From Oncomelania hupensis (Eukaryota > Mollusca > Gastropoda > Littorinimorpha > Pomatiopsidae), in contig CM072522.1 in assembly GCA_036898135.1 (NCBI GenBank), positions 62,001-126,000 on the forward strand: DNA of 64,000 nucleotides, read 5' to 3'. Each line of letters starts with the position of its first letter. The stretch's first letter is position 1. Below, piece after piece: positions 43,386 to 51,734 of this stretch. Position numbers and translations under genes: made by a program. The notes beneath the pieces were generated by a model. That model was not told the DNA's origin. It searched no databases and saw only the letters and a list, made by a program, of their open reading frames with translations.

Positions 43386-44651
43386 CCAGAGTAATATTAT
43401 TATAAACAAAGACCACAGATGCTCAGACGCCCAAACCACAACTTTAGAAGCAGTATTAAATATCCATGAAAATACAGAACCTAATATTCCTGGAAGTGCG
43501 TCTACAAGTTTGTCACCTAGGCGTTTCAATAAGTTAGCTATGCTTTGTAAAGTCTTTTTAATCCAGTCTTTAACCGGACTACCGCCAGGTCCACCAGGTA
43601 CGCCAGGTCCACCGCCACCAATACCTACGGTTCTAGTCAGTGCTAAGACCAGTGTGCTTATTGTCATCCCAACAGCTGTAAGAATGCTAAATATTGTAAC
43701 ACCTTGCTCTCTGAACAGTGTTTGAATTCTTTCTGCAAGTGTAGTGTCTTCGTGTAAAATTTTATGCACCGTTTCTTTTATTCTGGCGAAATTAGTTATT
43801 AATTTTTCTCTGTTTATGGATAAGGCTTCTAGCCTTGCCGCGCGTTCTGTGTAAAGGTCTGCGAGCCTTTTTTGAATCATCTTTTTTACCTCAATGCTTA
43901 AGTTTGCGTCATCAGCTTCTGCTAGTTTATTTTTTTGTTTTTCTATATGTTTGTCGAGCTCACCGAGCTTGGCTAAATTCATCATTGTCTCCCCTCTCAC
44001 AGATTGTAAAGCTTTATCTAAGCCCTGAAGTTCACGCAGTGGCAATAATGGCGTGTCATTGATAGTTTCCATAACCTGATCAATATTGGTGTCCTCATTT
44101 GTTTGTAAGGTTGTTAATTCTGTATTTACTTCTAATGCAGAACTAGTTAAGTTAGTTAAGTCTTGTAGTTCTATTTCTGAATTTGGTAACGATGCATCTA
44201 TTCGTTGAAGTGAAGCTACTGCTTGGCGATGCAACGCTGGCACTCTATTATCGGAAAGCCCTAATGATCGTATTACAGTCACTGGGAGTTTAGTTTTCAA
44301 AGTAGACCACGCATAAAATTTATCAGGATTCTTTAACATAGTTAACTGTACTCTCACTTTTTTACCGGATACATTAGTGTTTATAAACAAGTGATTATTT
44401 TTGTCTAGTTCGAAGTCGCTGGGACTAACATAATCAGGTAACTCGCGCCCGATGTAATTGTAAAATTTATTGATTTTTCTGGCTTTTTGGGTTTCAGTTA
44501 CTTGACGTAATTCTTCTCCTATACTTAGCCTTGTTTGGCTCATGTCGTCTCCTACCATAGAAAGAAGTCTGCTGGTTGTGTCAACGTTGAGGTCTTCATT
44601 AGGCTCATTTGGTTTAAACACTTCATCAAGAGCTTCACCACCTGTTGCCAT
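43359..44651 (-). CDS. Polinton conserved ORF: coiled coil plus Gly/Pro linker and hydrophobic tail
   Basis: 430 residues from MATGGEALDEVF (44651), chosen because TATTTAAA precedes it and it sits 31 bp from the divergent capsid gene; a Met eight codons upstream is less likely. Domains: an acidic N-terminus; a small folded region (YVSPSDFELDKNNHLFI...FYAWSTLKTKLP); long coiled coils (about 200-310) ending TLAERIQTLFREQGVTIFSILTAVGMTISTLVLAL; a Gly/Pro linker (GGGGPGVPGGPGG); and an amphipathic to hydrophobic C-terminus with two membrane-like helices. The FREQGVTI...MTISTLVLAL block is a hallmark of an uncharacterised, widespread Polinton protein. Its 3' end overlaps the 3' end of the previous gene by 27 bp. 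Confidence 0.8.
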   Translation of the reverse strand: MATGGEALDEVFKPNEPNEDLNVDTTSRLLSMVGDDMSQTRLSIGEELRQVTETQKARKINKFYNYIGRELPDYVSPSDFELDKNNHLFINTNVSGKKVRVQLTMLKNPDKFYAWSTLKTKLPVTVIRSLGLSDNRVPALHRQAVASLQRIDASLPNSEIELQDLTNLTSSALEVNTELTTLQTNEDTNIDQVMETINDTPLLPLRELQGLDKALQSVRGETMMNLAKLGELDKHIEKQKNKLAEADDANLSIEVKKMIQKRLADLYTERAARLEALSINREKLITNFARIKETVHKILHEDTTLAERIQTLFREQGVTIFSILTAVGMTISTLVLALTRTVGIGGGGPGVPGGPGGSPVKDWIKKTLQSIANLLKRLGDKLVDALPGILGSVFSWIFNTASKVVVWASEHLWSLFIIILLWLLKIVNPN

Positions 44652-44682
44652 TTTAAATATAATTTTTTTTATCACATTAAAA
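44652..44682. promoter_or_regulatory. Bidirectional promoter, 31 bp
   Basis: The whole gap between two divergent start codons (43359-44651 minus, 44683-45960 plus). It reads TTTAAATATAATTTTTTTTATCACATTAAAA; only A/T-rich core signals fit. Confidence 0.5.
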
Positions 44683-45960
44683 ATGCAAAGCTACGGAAAC
44701 TTGTTAGACCCTACACGTCGATTGAGGACACCTTTAGGCATCAAAGGTGAGAAAAGCACAATAATTATTACAAACAATCCAAGCAGCATAGAGCCTAATC
44801 AGCTACTAACCATAAGATTTCCAAATTTAGGTCCTGATGATGTAATAGTTCCGGGCAGTCCTAAATTGGGATTTAAAATTAGTCTGAATTCTGACGATGA
44901 TCCTAACAGAACCGTAGTCAACAATCTAGGTAGAGCTATAATTAAAAGAATGGTTATTAAACTTGATGGGCGAGAAATCCAAAGTATCGATGACGCCGGT
45001 GTTTTGTTTTGTTACACAGATCTGTGGCTGAGTAAATATGAAAGGGAAGATTTAGTTGGTCAGGGGATTCAAGCCGCCAATGTGGCTAAACTTCGAATCA
45101 AAGCTGGCGATGCTAATATTACAAACAAAGGTGAAAATGCATTAGCTGCTGTATACAAAAACAGGTTTTATTTTCCACTCGATTTTGAACTGCTACACAG
45201 TCATCTGCCATTTCATCAAGGTTCATTTAACGACAGGCTTTCTTACGAAATTATTTTCAATGATTATTCTCAAGTAGTAATTAGTTCTGACAACGATGCT
45301 AGTTATACAATTACTGACATCGCGCTTGAATATGAAGTGGTCACTCACGCTGAACTCAGTAGGATGATTAGGGGACAATATGACAAACTAGCAATTTATT
45401 ATGATAGGATCGTTCGCTACAGACAATTTAATAAAGATTTATTAGACGCACTATGGACCATCAACATAAATTCACCTGCTCGAAGTTTTAAAGGTGTACT
45501 GTTGTTGTTTGTGAAAGAATCTAATTACAATCGTGACAGTGAAAATTTTATCAATCCTAATATTTCAAAAGCGTCTGTTGTGATTGAAGGTAAGCCTAAT
45601 CAATTATTCGCGAATGGAATGATGGGGTTTCAACAGTTTGATGAGATTAGGAAAATCTTGGGTGGAGGTAGATTACGGACTGACACTGTGGATTTGATTT
45701 CTAAAGATCTTCATTTGCATGACACAAGACTGCAAGATTATCTGGTGAATAAATTTGCGTTGTGGTTAGACTTTCGAACCATACCCACCAATGAACTTCA
45801 TGGATCTGGAAGAAGAATTGAAAACGGAACAGATGGTATAACAATTGAATTGCATAGGGAAGCAAGTGCTAGGTCAGAATCAGTTACAGTATACATGTAT
45901 ATTATTATGGACGCTCAGCTAAACATTGAAAATGGAAGATTAAAAGATTTAGTATATTAA
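44683..45960 (+). CDS. Polinton major capsid protein
   Basis: 425 residues from MQSYGNLLDPTRRLRTPLGI; the ATG follows CACATTAAAA. An ORF extension to 44542 would run into the divergent gene and is rejected. Beta-rich throughout. Recognisable Polinton MCP blocks are LTIRFPNLGPDDVIVPGSPKLGF, NNLGRAIIKRMVIKLDGREI, SIDDAGVLFCYTDLW, NRFYFPLDFELLHSHLPFHQG and LSYEIIFNDYSQVV, followed by a second jelly-roll-like half (HAELSRMIRGQY...YRQFNKDLLDALWTI). The family forms double-jelly-roll capsomers. It is adjacent to the packaging ATPase with a 2-bp gap. Confidence 0.85.
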   Translation: MQSYGNLLDPTRRLRTPLGIKGEKSTIIITNNPSSIEPNQLLTIRFPNLGPDDVIVPGSPKLGFKISLNSDDDPNRTVVNNLGRAIIKRMVIKLDGREIQSIDDAGVLFCYTDLWLSKYEREDLVGQGIQAANVAKLRIKAGDANITNKGENALAAVYKNRFYFPLDFELLHSHLPFHQGSFNDRLSYEIIFNDYSQVVISSDNDASYTITDIALEYEVVTHAELSRMIRGQYDKLAIYYDRIVRYRQFNKDLLDALWTININSPARSFKGVLLLFVKESNYNRDSENFINPNISKASVVIEGKPNQLFANGMMGFQQFDEIRKILGGGRLRTDTVDLISKDLHLHDTRLQDYLVNKFALWLDFRTIPTNELHGSGRRIENGTDGITIELHREASARSESVTVYMYIIMDAQLNIENGRLKDLVY

Positions 45961-45962
45961 AA

Positions 45963-46574
45963 ATGACCTCTTTGTTACCTCGTGATCCTCATTGTGGAAT
46001 GATCGTTGGCATGACATCATGCGGAAAGACCGTCTTTGTTCTGGATTTGTTAGAAAAATATTACGCAGGACACTTTGATTATATAGTAATTTTTTGCCCA
46101 ACTATTCAATATAATAAAACCTACTTAGATCGTAAGTATGTCTGGACAGATGAAAATATCTTTGTTGTAAATACCAATGGCAAGCTCAATGAGTATTTAA
46201 CGTATTTTTATAACCTGTTTGAGAATGAGGGTAATACGTTATTCTTAATCGATGATTGCAGTGCAGAAAAAGATATTGTATTAAAACGGAACATATTGAG
46301 CAAGCTGGCTTTCAGTGGACGCCATGTGAAAATTAGTGTCTGGTTAATCACGCAGAAATTTAATTCGATATTAAAGGATTTTAGAGAACAAGTAAAATTC
46401 GTGTGCCTGTTTTATTGCAAAGACCGTGACAGCTTTGATAACTGTTTAAAAGAAAATGACGTAATTGAATCAAAAGAGGAAAGAACTAAATTAAAAGAAC
46501 AGCTAAAAAAAGGCAAGCACTTAAAATTATTATTAAAAACTGACCAACCAACTGGCTATACAATACTTATGTAA
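45963..46574 (+). CDS. A32-like/FtsK-HerA genome-packaging ATPase
   Basis: 203 residues, close to the normal length of Polinton packaging ATPases. Walker A GMTSCGKT at residues 16-23 (with an unusual Ser-Cys), Walker B LFLIDDCS at about 93-100 with Asp97/Asp98, and a downstream SGRHVKISVWLITQKF segment corresponding to the sensor motif. It would pump DNA into the capsid. The ATG sits in GTATATTAAAAATG, 2 bp after the capsid protein stop. Confidence 0.9.
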   Translation: MTSLLPRDPHCGMIVGMTSCGKTVFVLDLLEKYYAGHFDYIVIFCPTIQYNKTYLDRKYVWTDENIFVVNTNGKLNEYLTYFYNLFENEGNTLFLIDDCSAEKDIVLKRNILSKLAFSGRHVKISVWLITQKFNSILKDFREQVKFVCLFYCKDRDSFDNCLKENDVIESKEERTKLKEQLKKGKHLKLLLKTDQPTGYTILM

Positions 46575-46735
46575 GTAAGTAAGTTCTTTTATAATTTAAT
46601 TATTGTAAGTTATAAGTTTTTTTAAAAGTCGACTTAATTAAGTTAGATGTAAGTAAGTAAGTTCTTTTATAATTTAATTATTGTAAGTTATAAGTTTTTT
46701 TTAAAAGTCGACTTAATTAAGTTAGATGTAAGTCA
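46571..46735. repeat. 78-bp tandem repeat between convergent genes
   Basis: Two full units (46571-46648, 46649-46727) start GTAAGTAAGTAAGTTCTTTT and include AAGTCGACTTAATTAAGT, with two small palindromes (GTCGAC, TTAATTAA); a third unit is partial. It lies between the ends of the ATPase (plus) and integrase (minus) genes, followed by poly-A (46744-46755). It may serve transcription termination in both directions. Confidence 0.6.
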
Positions 46736-46794
46736 CTAAGTCAAAAAAAAAAAAAGGTTGAAGGTAAGTAATAGTGGTGATGATTATAGTTCAT

Positions 46795-47760
46795 TTATCT
46801 TAATGGTTCTGTGTCTGGCGGAACAATCTGAAGTTCTTCTTTTACAAAATTTCTTTGTGGTGTTCTACAATCGCTTCTCGGTCTTAAATAATATACAGGC
46901 GGATCAGTAGATAATGCTCTGTCAACTTCATAAACGCTTAATGACCAAATTGGGTCGGTAGCTCGTCTTCTAGTGTCATTAGCAACTTCTCCAGGCTGAT
47001 AAAGGTATCTAACAGTTTTGTTCATCAAAGTTAGATCCGGCTGACCAGGCTTTGAAACGGTAACAACAATCTGTTTCTTTTTAATAGCCTCAACTGGTTT
47101 TAATCCTGTAACTCTGGCTGGTTCTGAATTCATTTCCCTTAAAACTCGAGGCAGCCTAACAACCCATTCTGTATTCGGGGTTTCAGTAAACAACTCCTTT
47201 GAATACTGATAAGTGAATAATCTTTCTGCCAGTTGCCGATTAAAGTTTTCTACAATACCCTGTGATCTGTGCAATCCAACAACTCCTCTTCTAACAGTTA
47301 CATTATGTTTTAACAAAAGCTGGTTAACAGCTCCTTTGAATTCAGACCCTTCATCGCATTGAATAAGTCTAGGGAACCTTAGAGGCCCTCTTGAATAAAT
47401 CGCATTTAAGGCTTGAGCGACCTCAGCTGAATTTTTTGTCCTAAGAGCATGCGCGTCTTTAAACCTGGTAGCTATATCAATAACAGTAAGGGCATACCTG
47501 TATTTCTTTCTATATATTTTGTCATGAGGAAGATATAACAAATCTATTTGATGCGTGTCATTTGGTCTGGAGTTTTCAAATTTTGGTCTTATTATTTTCT
47601 TCGGGGGTGGAAGATAGATTTGCCATACAGCTTGCTTCGATAGCCATTGTTTAACTACGTTTTCTGACAAGCCAGTCTTTTCTACTAGTTTATTAACTGC
47701 CGTCATCCCTTTCCAATATCCGGATTGAGAATAATATAATCTAGACAAACGCGAAGTCAT
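46795..47760 (-). CDS. Retrovirus-like (DDE) integrase of Polinton
   Basis: 321 residues. The N-terminal helix-turn-helix-like region (LSENVVKQWLSKQAVWQIYLPPP) is followed by the catalytic core with Asp73 (HQIDLLYLP), Asp136 (IQCDEGSEF) and Glu171 (GIVENFNRQLAE). The D-E spacing of 35 is normal for rve integrases. The C-terminus contains a basic segment with a YQPGEVAN...PIWSLSVYEVDR SH3/chromo-like pattern. It would insert the element and create the 6-bp duplication. All catalytic residues are present and no frameshift is seen, unlike several neighbours. It ends 3 bp before the Met of the gene read from 48189. Confidence 0.92.
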   Translation of the reverse strand: MTSRLSRLYYSQSGYWKGMTAVNKLVEKTGLSENVVKQWLSKQAVWQIYLPPPKKIIRPKFENSRPNDTHQIDLLYLPHDKIYRKKYRYALTVIDIATRFKDAHALRTKNSAEVAQALNAIYSRGPLRFPRLIQCDEGSEFKGAVNQLLLKHNVTVRRGVVGLHRSQGIVENFNRQLAERLFTYQYSKELFTETPNTEWVVRLPRVLREMNSEPARVTGLKPVEAIKKKQIVVTVSKPGQPDLTLMNKTVRYLYQPGEVANDTRRRATDPIWSLSVYEVDRALSTDPPVYYLRPRSDCRTPQRNFVKEELQIVPPDTEPLR

Positions 47761-47763
47761 ATT

Positions 47764-48189
47764 TTATTTAGATTTATATTTTTGTTTAACGAGATAATAA
47801 ACTACTGTTATTCCAAACACAATTAAAATTAATTCTCCGGTTTCTGACATTGTAGGTGCAATGTTAGGTGTGTAGTAATCAGATAACACTGGCTGTTTTA
47901 ATGAAGGGAGTGTCGTGCCAGTTAATAAATAATATTGGTGCAAAGCTTCATCAACGTCTTCGAATGTTTTATCAGCATGACCTTCTTCTTTCAATCTTGT
48001 ATTAACAAAATCAAGCTGCATTAGTCTGTTTTTCTCGTATTCGGCCTGATCTTGTTGTAATTTTTCCATTGCTAAGTTATGCCGTTTTGATTCTTCTTTA
48101 CTGTCCAGTTTTGAAAACAAATAATTTGATCCTGAAAAGGCTAAGGCATTTACAGCAGCAGAACCAAGCACCATTGCAGCACCAGCCAT
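47764..48189 (-). CDS. Polinton conserved ORF (SGSNYLFSKL / DVDEA family)
   Basis: 141 residues. N-terminal hydrophobic segment (AAMVLGSAAVNALAFSGSNYLF), a charged helix (KRHNLAMEKLQQDQAEYEKNRLMQLDFVNTRLKEEGHA), the block TFEDVDEALHQYYLLTG...PVLSDYYTP, and a C-terminal membrane helix (LILIVFGITVVYYLV). The NALAFSGSNYLFSKL and DV.(D/E)A...YY...LSDYYTP motifs mark a conserved but uncharacterised Polinton protein. It lies 3 bp upstream of the integrase in the same direction, so the two are probably co-transcribed. Confidence 0.8.
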   Translation of the reverse strand: MAGAAMVLGSAAVNALAFSGSNYLFSKLDSKEESKRHNLAMEKLQQDQAEYEKNRLMQLDFVNTRLKEEGHADKTFEDVDEALHQYYLLTGTTLPSLKQPVLSDYYTPNIAPTMSETGELILIVFGITVVYYLVKQKYKSK

Positions 48190-48225
48190 TTTTTAATTTA
48201 GTTTTTTATTTTATTTGTATTTAAA

Positions 48226-48753
48226 ATGAATTGTGATGACTTGTTAATGCAAGAAGCTATTAATGTTACAGTTACAGGTGTTGACAATGAGAAAAGAGAC
48301 AGGCTGGTTGCATTAGTAGCTTCCGGAAAGTCAAAGTATTATCTCGGTGTTGACTTAACACCTGAACAAGTACAAAGACTGAGGCCTGAAGAGATAATTA
48401 TATTACATAATAAATATGATAAAGTTCTCGGCGCTTTAATGGTTAAAAGTTTAGGGCGTTCGATTGTGAAGTTATATACCAAAGCTGTGTCGACCTTTGT
48501 TACTTTAGATTGTGAGAATGATTTATTTGATGATTTGATTAAAGATCCAGTTATTGTTAATGGAATTAGTGAGGCATCAAGAAATTTGTATTATAAGTTT
48601 GGAAGCTTGTTGACCCCATTTTCAGCCGGGCTAATTACTTTTCAACACATAAATTTCTCTGCTATTAAAAATGGACTCTTCCAATCCAGAGATGGAGAAG
48701 GAGATGGAGGTGAAGAATTCAGAGAATCAACAGAACCCAGTGACAGTCACTAA
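48226..48753 (+). CDS. Polinton accessory ORF, unknown
   Basis: 175 residues from MNCDDLLMQEAINVTVTG. The start context is TTGTATTTAAAATG, 36 bp from the divergent gene. Helical with LTPEQVQRLRPEEIIILHNKYDKVLGALMVKSLG, then a moderately hydrophobic C-terminal part and an acidic tail (RDGEGDGGEEFRESTEPSD). The tail codons overlap the next gene in another frame. No motif recognised. Confidence 0.65.
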   Translation: MNCDDLLMQEAINVTVTGVDNEKRDRLVALVASGKSKYYLGVDLTPEQVQRLRPEEIIILHNKYDKVLGALMVKSLGRSIVKLYTKAVSTFVTLDCENDLFDDLIKDPVIVNGISEASRNLYYKFGSLLTPFSAGLITFQHINFSAIKNGLFQSRDGEGDGGEEFRESTEPSDSH

Positions 48754-49129
48754 ACAAAAGAGCCCAGGAAGAATTGCAGCTGGAAAGAAGTTAGCAGAAT
48801 TTAACAAGTTACATAGATGGAACAAACAAACAAAAGCAAACATATTAACAAAAAAGGAATCACCAAAAGAAGAAACAATAACGCAACAAACATTAACAAC
48901 AAACAAAGAAGAACCAATACAACCAATACAACCAGTACAATCTTCAAATAACATATATTATTTATGTATAGCTGGTGTAGTGGGTGCAAGTGGGTACATA
49001 ATATATAAATACCGCCAAGGAAAAAATAAACAGAAACCCCCAAAACCACTTGTAGAAAAAGAAATTGAATCATCTCCATCGTTGAAGCCATCATTGAAGC
49101 CATCATTAGATGTGTTTTCAATGCAGTAA
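48671..49129 (+). CDS. Polinton basic single-pass membrane ORF
   Basis: 152 residues from MDSSNPEMEKEMEVK. The ATG lies in GCTATTAAAAATG inside the previous coding region, an 83-bp out-of-frame overlap. It has a basic segment (SPGRIAAGKKLAEFNKLHRWNK) of a type common in uncharacterised Polinton and adintovirus proteins, a low-complexity Gln/Pro/Thr linker, one membrane helix (YYLCIAGVVGASGYIIYKY), and a cytosolic tail with an SLKPSLKPSL repeat. Possibly a small virion membrane or core protein. Confidence 0.65.
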   Translation: MDSSNPEMEKEMEVKNSENQQNPVTVTKQKSPGRIAAGKKLAEFNKLHRWNKQTKANILTKKESPKEETITQQTLTTNKEEPIQPIQPVQSSNNIYYLCIAGVVGASGYIIYKYRQGKNKQKPPKPLVEKEIESSPSLKPSLKPSLDVFSMQ

Positions 49130-49163
49130 TAATTTATTATTATTTTTTTTATTATATATAAAA

Positions 49164-49400
49164 ATGAGTGTACCATATGAACAAACAATTGTTAATCTTG
49201 GATACCATAGTGTTGTCTTAGTGGGCTTAAATACAGCTTATGCTATGATTGCAAAATCTCTTTTAAAAATGAAACCTATTGAATTAGGAAAAATGGATCT
49301 TTCAGATGCTGGTAAACTGGTTGGTATCTTTTCATTATCGTTATTTACTCGGGACTATCTTGTTAAACAAAAGATCATTCCAGCAGATATTAATGTGTAA
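49164..49400 (+). CDS. Polinton small hydrophobic ORF (MSV..Q...NL.YH family)
   Basis: 78 residues from MSVPYEQTIVNLGYHSVVLVGLN. An in-frame Met 18 codons upstream is ignored because ATATATAAAAATG precedes 49164. Two hydrophobic helices (SVVLVGLNTAYAMIAKSLL and KLVGIFSLSLFTRDYLV) are separated by a short polar turn, and it ends VKQKIIPADINV. This size, the double helix and the VKQ.IIPADI ending are a recurrent small Polinton/adintovirus protein of unknown function, probably membrane-associated. It is the last gene before the right terminal repeat. Confidence 0.8.
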   Translation: MSVPYEQTIVNLGYHSVVLVGLNTAYAMIAKSLLKMKPIELGKMDLSDAGKLVGIFSLSLFTRDYLVKQKIIPADINV

Positions 49401-49468
49401 TGTTATACAACCATAATGTAGAAGGGTTGTAATTTTTTTTTGTTTTAACCAAAGACGCAAGATATACG

Positions 49469-49617
49469 AATATGTATTATATTTAGCAAATGCCGGATTC
49501 CCAGAGTGCTTTGGAGCGCTTTTTAAAAAGCTCATAAAACAGCCATTATATTGCAATAAAAGGCCTCCTTTAGTAACTCTATGAGCTTTGGGGCTCAGAG
49601 CCCATAATTGCTATCTC
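49469..49617 (-). repeat. Polinton right terminal inverted repeat
   Basis: Inverted partner of 34805-34942. It is about 10 bp longer because of an indel between the core and the outer block (CCCATAATTGCTATCTC at the very end). Confidence 0.88.
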
Positions 49618-49924
49618 TGAGAGCGACAGACCGACTGACGGACAGCGTAACATACCGGACTGAAGGATGACCCATGATTTGGCATATTTGTATACCAAAT
49701 TTCAACAACCGTTTTGTTGTTGTTGTTTTGTTGTTGTTGTTGGTGGTGTTGTTTTAGTTGAGATATTAAGGAAAACGTCTTTAGCAACAAAATGACTCCA
49801 GTGACCTTGACTGTTGCGATAAAGCGAATATGATGGCATGGGAGACACTATTTTAGCTTATGTTCCTTTGAGGTTCGTCAAAATCTTTTTCAGTAGTTCT
49901 TGAGATATCGCTTCTAACGGACCA
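49618..49924. other. Right flank of Polinton, no gene seen
   Basis: Starts with the right copy of the 6-bp target duplication (49618-49623) and contains a TTG/TTGTTT repeat (49713-49755). No coding content recognised. Confidence 0.5.
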
Positions 49925-50285
49925 TTATTGTGCCACTGTACTACACTGTGCCACCGTTTTACATTATTGTGCCACTGTACTACACTGTGCCACCGTTTTA
50001 CATTATTGTGCCACCGAACTGCATTGTTTCACCGTTTTACATTATTGTGCCACCGTACTACATCGTGTCACCTTTTTACATTATTGTGCCACCGAACTAC
50101 ATTGTGTCACCTTTTTACATTATTGTGCCACCGAACTACATTGTGTCACCGTTTTACATTATTGTGCCACCGAACTACATTGTGTCACCGTACTACATTG
50201 TGCCACCGCACAACATTGTGCCACCGCGCCACATTGTGTCACCGTACTACATTGTGCCATCGTACTACATTGTGCCATCGAAAGA
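49925..50285. repeat. Minisatellite (ATTGTGCCACCG...)
   Basis: Alternating units of about 15-22 bp (TACATTATTGTGCCACCG and TACACTGTGTCACCG-like), open in several frames. Cys-His-Thr frames here are repeat artefacts. Confidence 0.9.
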
Positions 50286-51111
50286 CTTGACCGTTAGTTT
50301 AAATTAGTTGATATCCATTGTGCTCACACGTAAATGTTAGATTTAATATTATCGGAAGATATTGTAGTTTTCCTTTTTTTTATTTTGTCGAATTTGTTGC
50401 TTTCTGTGCTTTTGTGCGTGTGAATAATGAAATGACAGACTGAAAAAAAAAGTTCTGTTCATGACATGGATGCGAGAGAGTGCAAGAGGGAAGAATGCCC
50501 TCCATCTAGTTGAGTTATGTTAGCTAAACCTGCGCACAGAGATTTATATTAAAACCAGAGATAGAGTTTATGAGCACTTTCTGACAGCCATCTTTAATTG
50601 CCCACTTCGAATCCCGGATTGATCAACTTGGTCCACTTACTGGTTCTCTGCTGTCAGAATAATATGCTCCTATGTGGTGTGAATATAATCTACAATTATT
50701 AAGCTGCCCCTCACCCCCACAACCACCCCCACCCACTCACCACCACAACCCACCTTACCACCATCTTTACACACATCCCACCACCACCATCACCCCCACT
50801 CCACCCCATCCACCACCACCTTCCCCCCACCCGTCCAGAAAGTTGTTTATTATGTCACGCCTCGAAAACGGGGCACGCTCCCCAAAACGGCGCACACTCC
50901 CCAAATCAAAACAAAACAACGTTTTATTTTCTTGGGCCAGCGTGGCTTGGTTTTGTAACGTTGAGTTGCACTGAGTCTCACAACCAGTGTCGCGTCACCC
51001 GAGTGGGTTCCGCGACGTTCAGCACAAACAACGAGTGGAAGGAATAGAACTCAAAACAAAAGAAACTAACACAAAATGCCAGGTGAACAATCACACACTT
51101 TTATTCACTCG
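50286..51111. other. Unassigned region with SINE remnant and CCA-rich tract
   Basis: A 5'-truncated copy of the second SINE family lies at 50601-50705 (TTCGAATCCCGGATTGATC, TGTCAGAATAATATG, TGAATATAATCTACAATTAT), ending in a CCACCCCCACC tract (50700-50835). No gene recognised. Confidence 0.5.
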
Positions 51112-51734
51112 TATTACGTTGAAACGTGAAGGATAGTATGTCTGAAGCGTGCACGATAGATCTAATCGTTTCGCTTTGCAAAGTATTCAATAGTAGAGTG
51201 TATTTACCTTTGATTTGAGTTTGCATTGTTGTTAGGAGAGGCTTTGTATAACGTTGATAATTTTCGTTAGTCGATATTATTGGAGAATTCTCTAGATTGG
51301 CGTGTTTACTGTCGATAGAAACTTCCTGATAAATGTTGAAGTTTGAGAACGTTCTTGGAATGTGTGGAAAGATGTATGACGTAAGTCAGTGATGACGAAC
51401 TTTATTTTGATTGGTGGTAAAGCGTCATCGGGAACATTCTGTCGTCATCTCGAACGAGAGAAAAATTATAAAATGGACGCCCTGTGTGTGGGTGAGGGTT
51501 GATAGTGAGTTGGAAAGTAAAAAGTTGAGAGTGGAAAGGCGATTGAGCGATTGTATGCAGTTGTTGATGTGTGCTGAATAAAAGTGGAAAACTTCATACG
51601 TCGACTCTGTGACTTGTATGCTGATTGAACGGGTTGCGTGGATAAACGAATCTGAGCTACACTCATCAGTACTTCAGCATTGGGGCTGAATCAACTACTG
51701 ATAGATAAACACCAACATCAAACGAGTGTAACAA
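51112..51734 (+). mobile_element. Solo LTR of family A
   Basis: 623 bp. It starts TATTACGTTGAAACG (the first TG appears mutated to TA) and ends CGAGTGTAACA. Flanking 5-mers ACTCG (51107-51111) and ACTTG (51735-51739) agree at four of five positions, as expected for an aged target duplication after LTR-LTR recombination. No internal sequence is attached. Confidence 0.8.

Larger units (their letters stand above)
34805..49617. mobile_element. Polinton/Maverick (adintovirus-like) element, 14.8 kb
   Basis: Terminal inverted repeats, AG (34805) and TC (49617) termini and a perfect 6-bp duplication TGAGAG (34799-34804 and 49618-49623) match the published description of Polintons. Contents: protein-primed DNA polymerase B, major capsid protein, packaging ATPase, retrovirus-like integrase and about eight further ORFs of Polinton type. 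Genes lie on both strands in convergent and divergent blocks with tiny intergenic gaps. At least three genes carry a frameshift or stop, so the copy is probably no longer autonomous. A protease of the adenain type is not recognisable. Confidence 0.93.
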
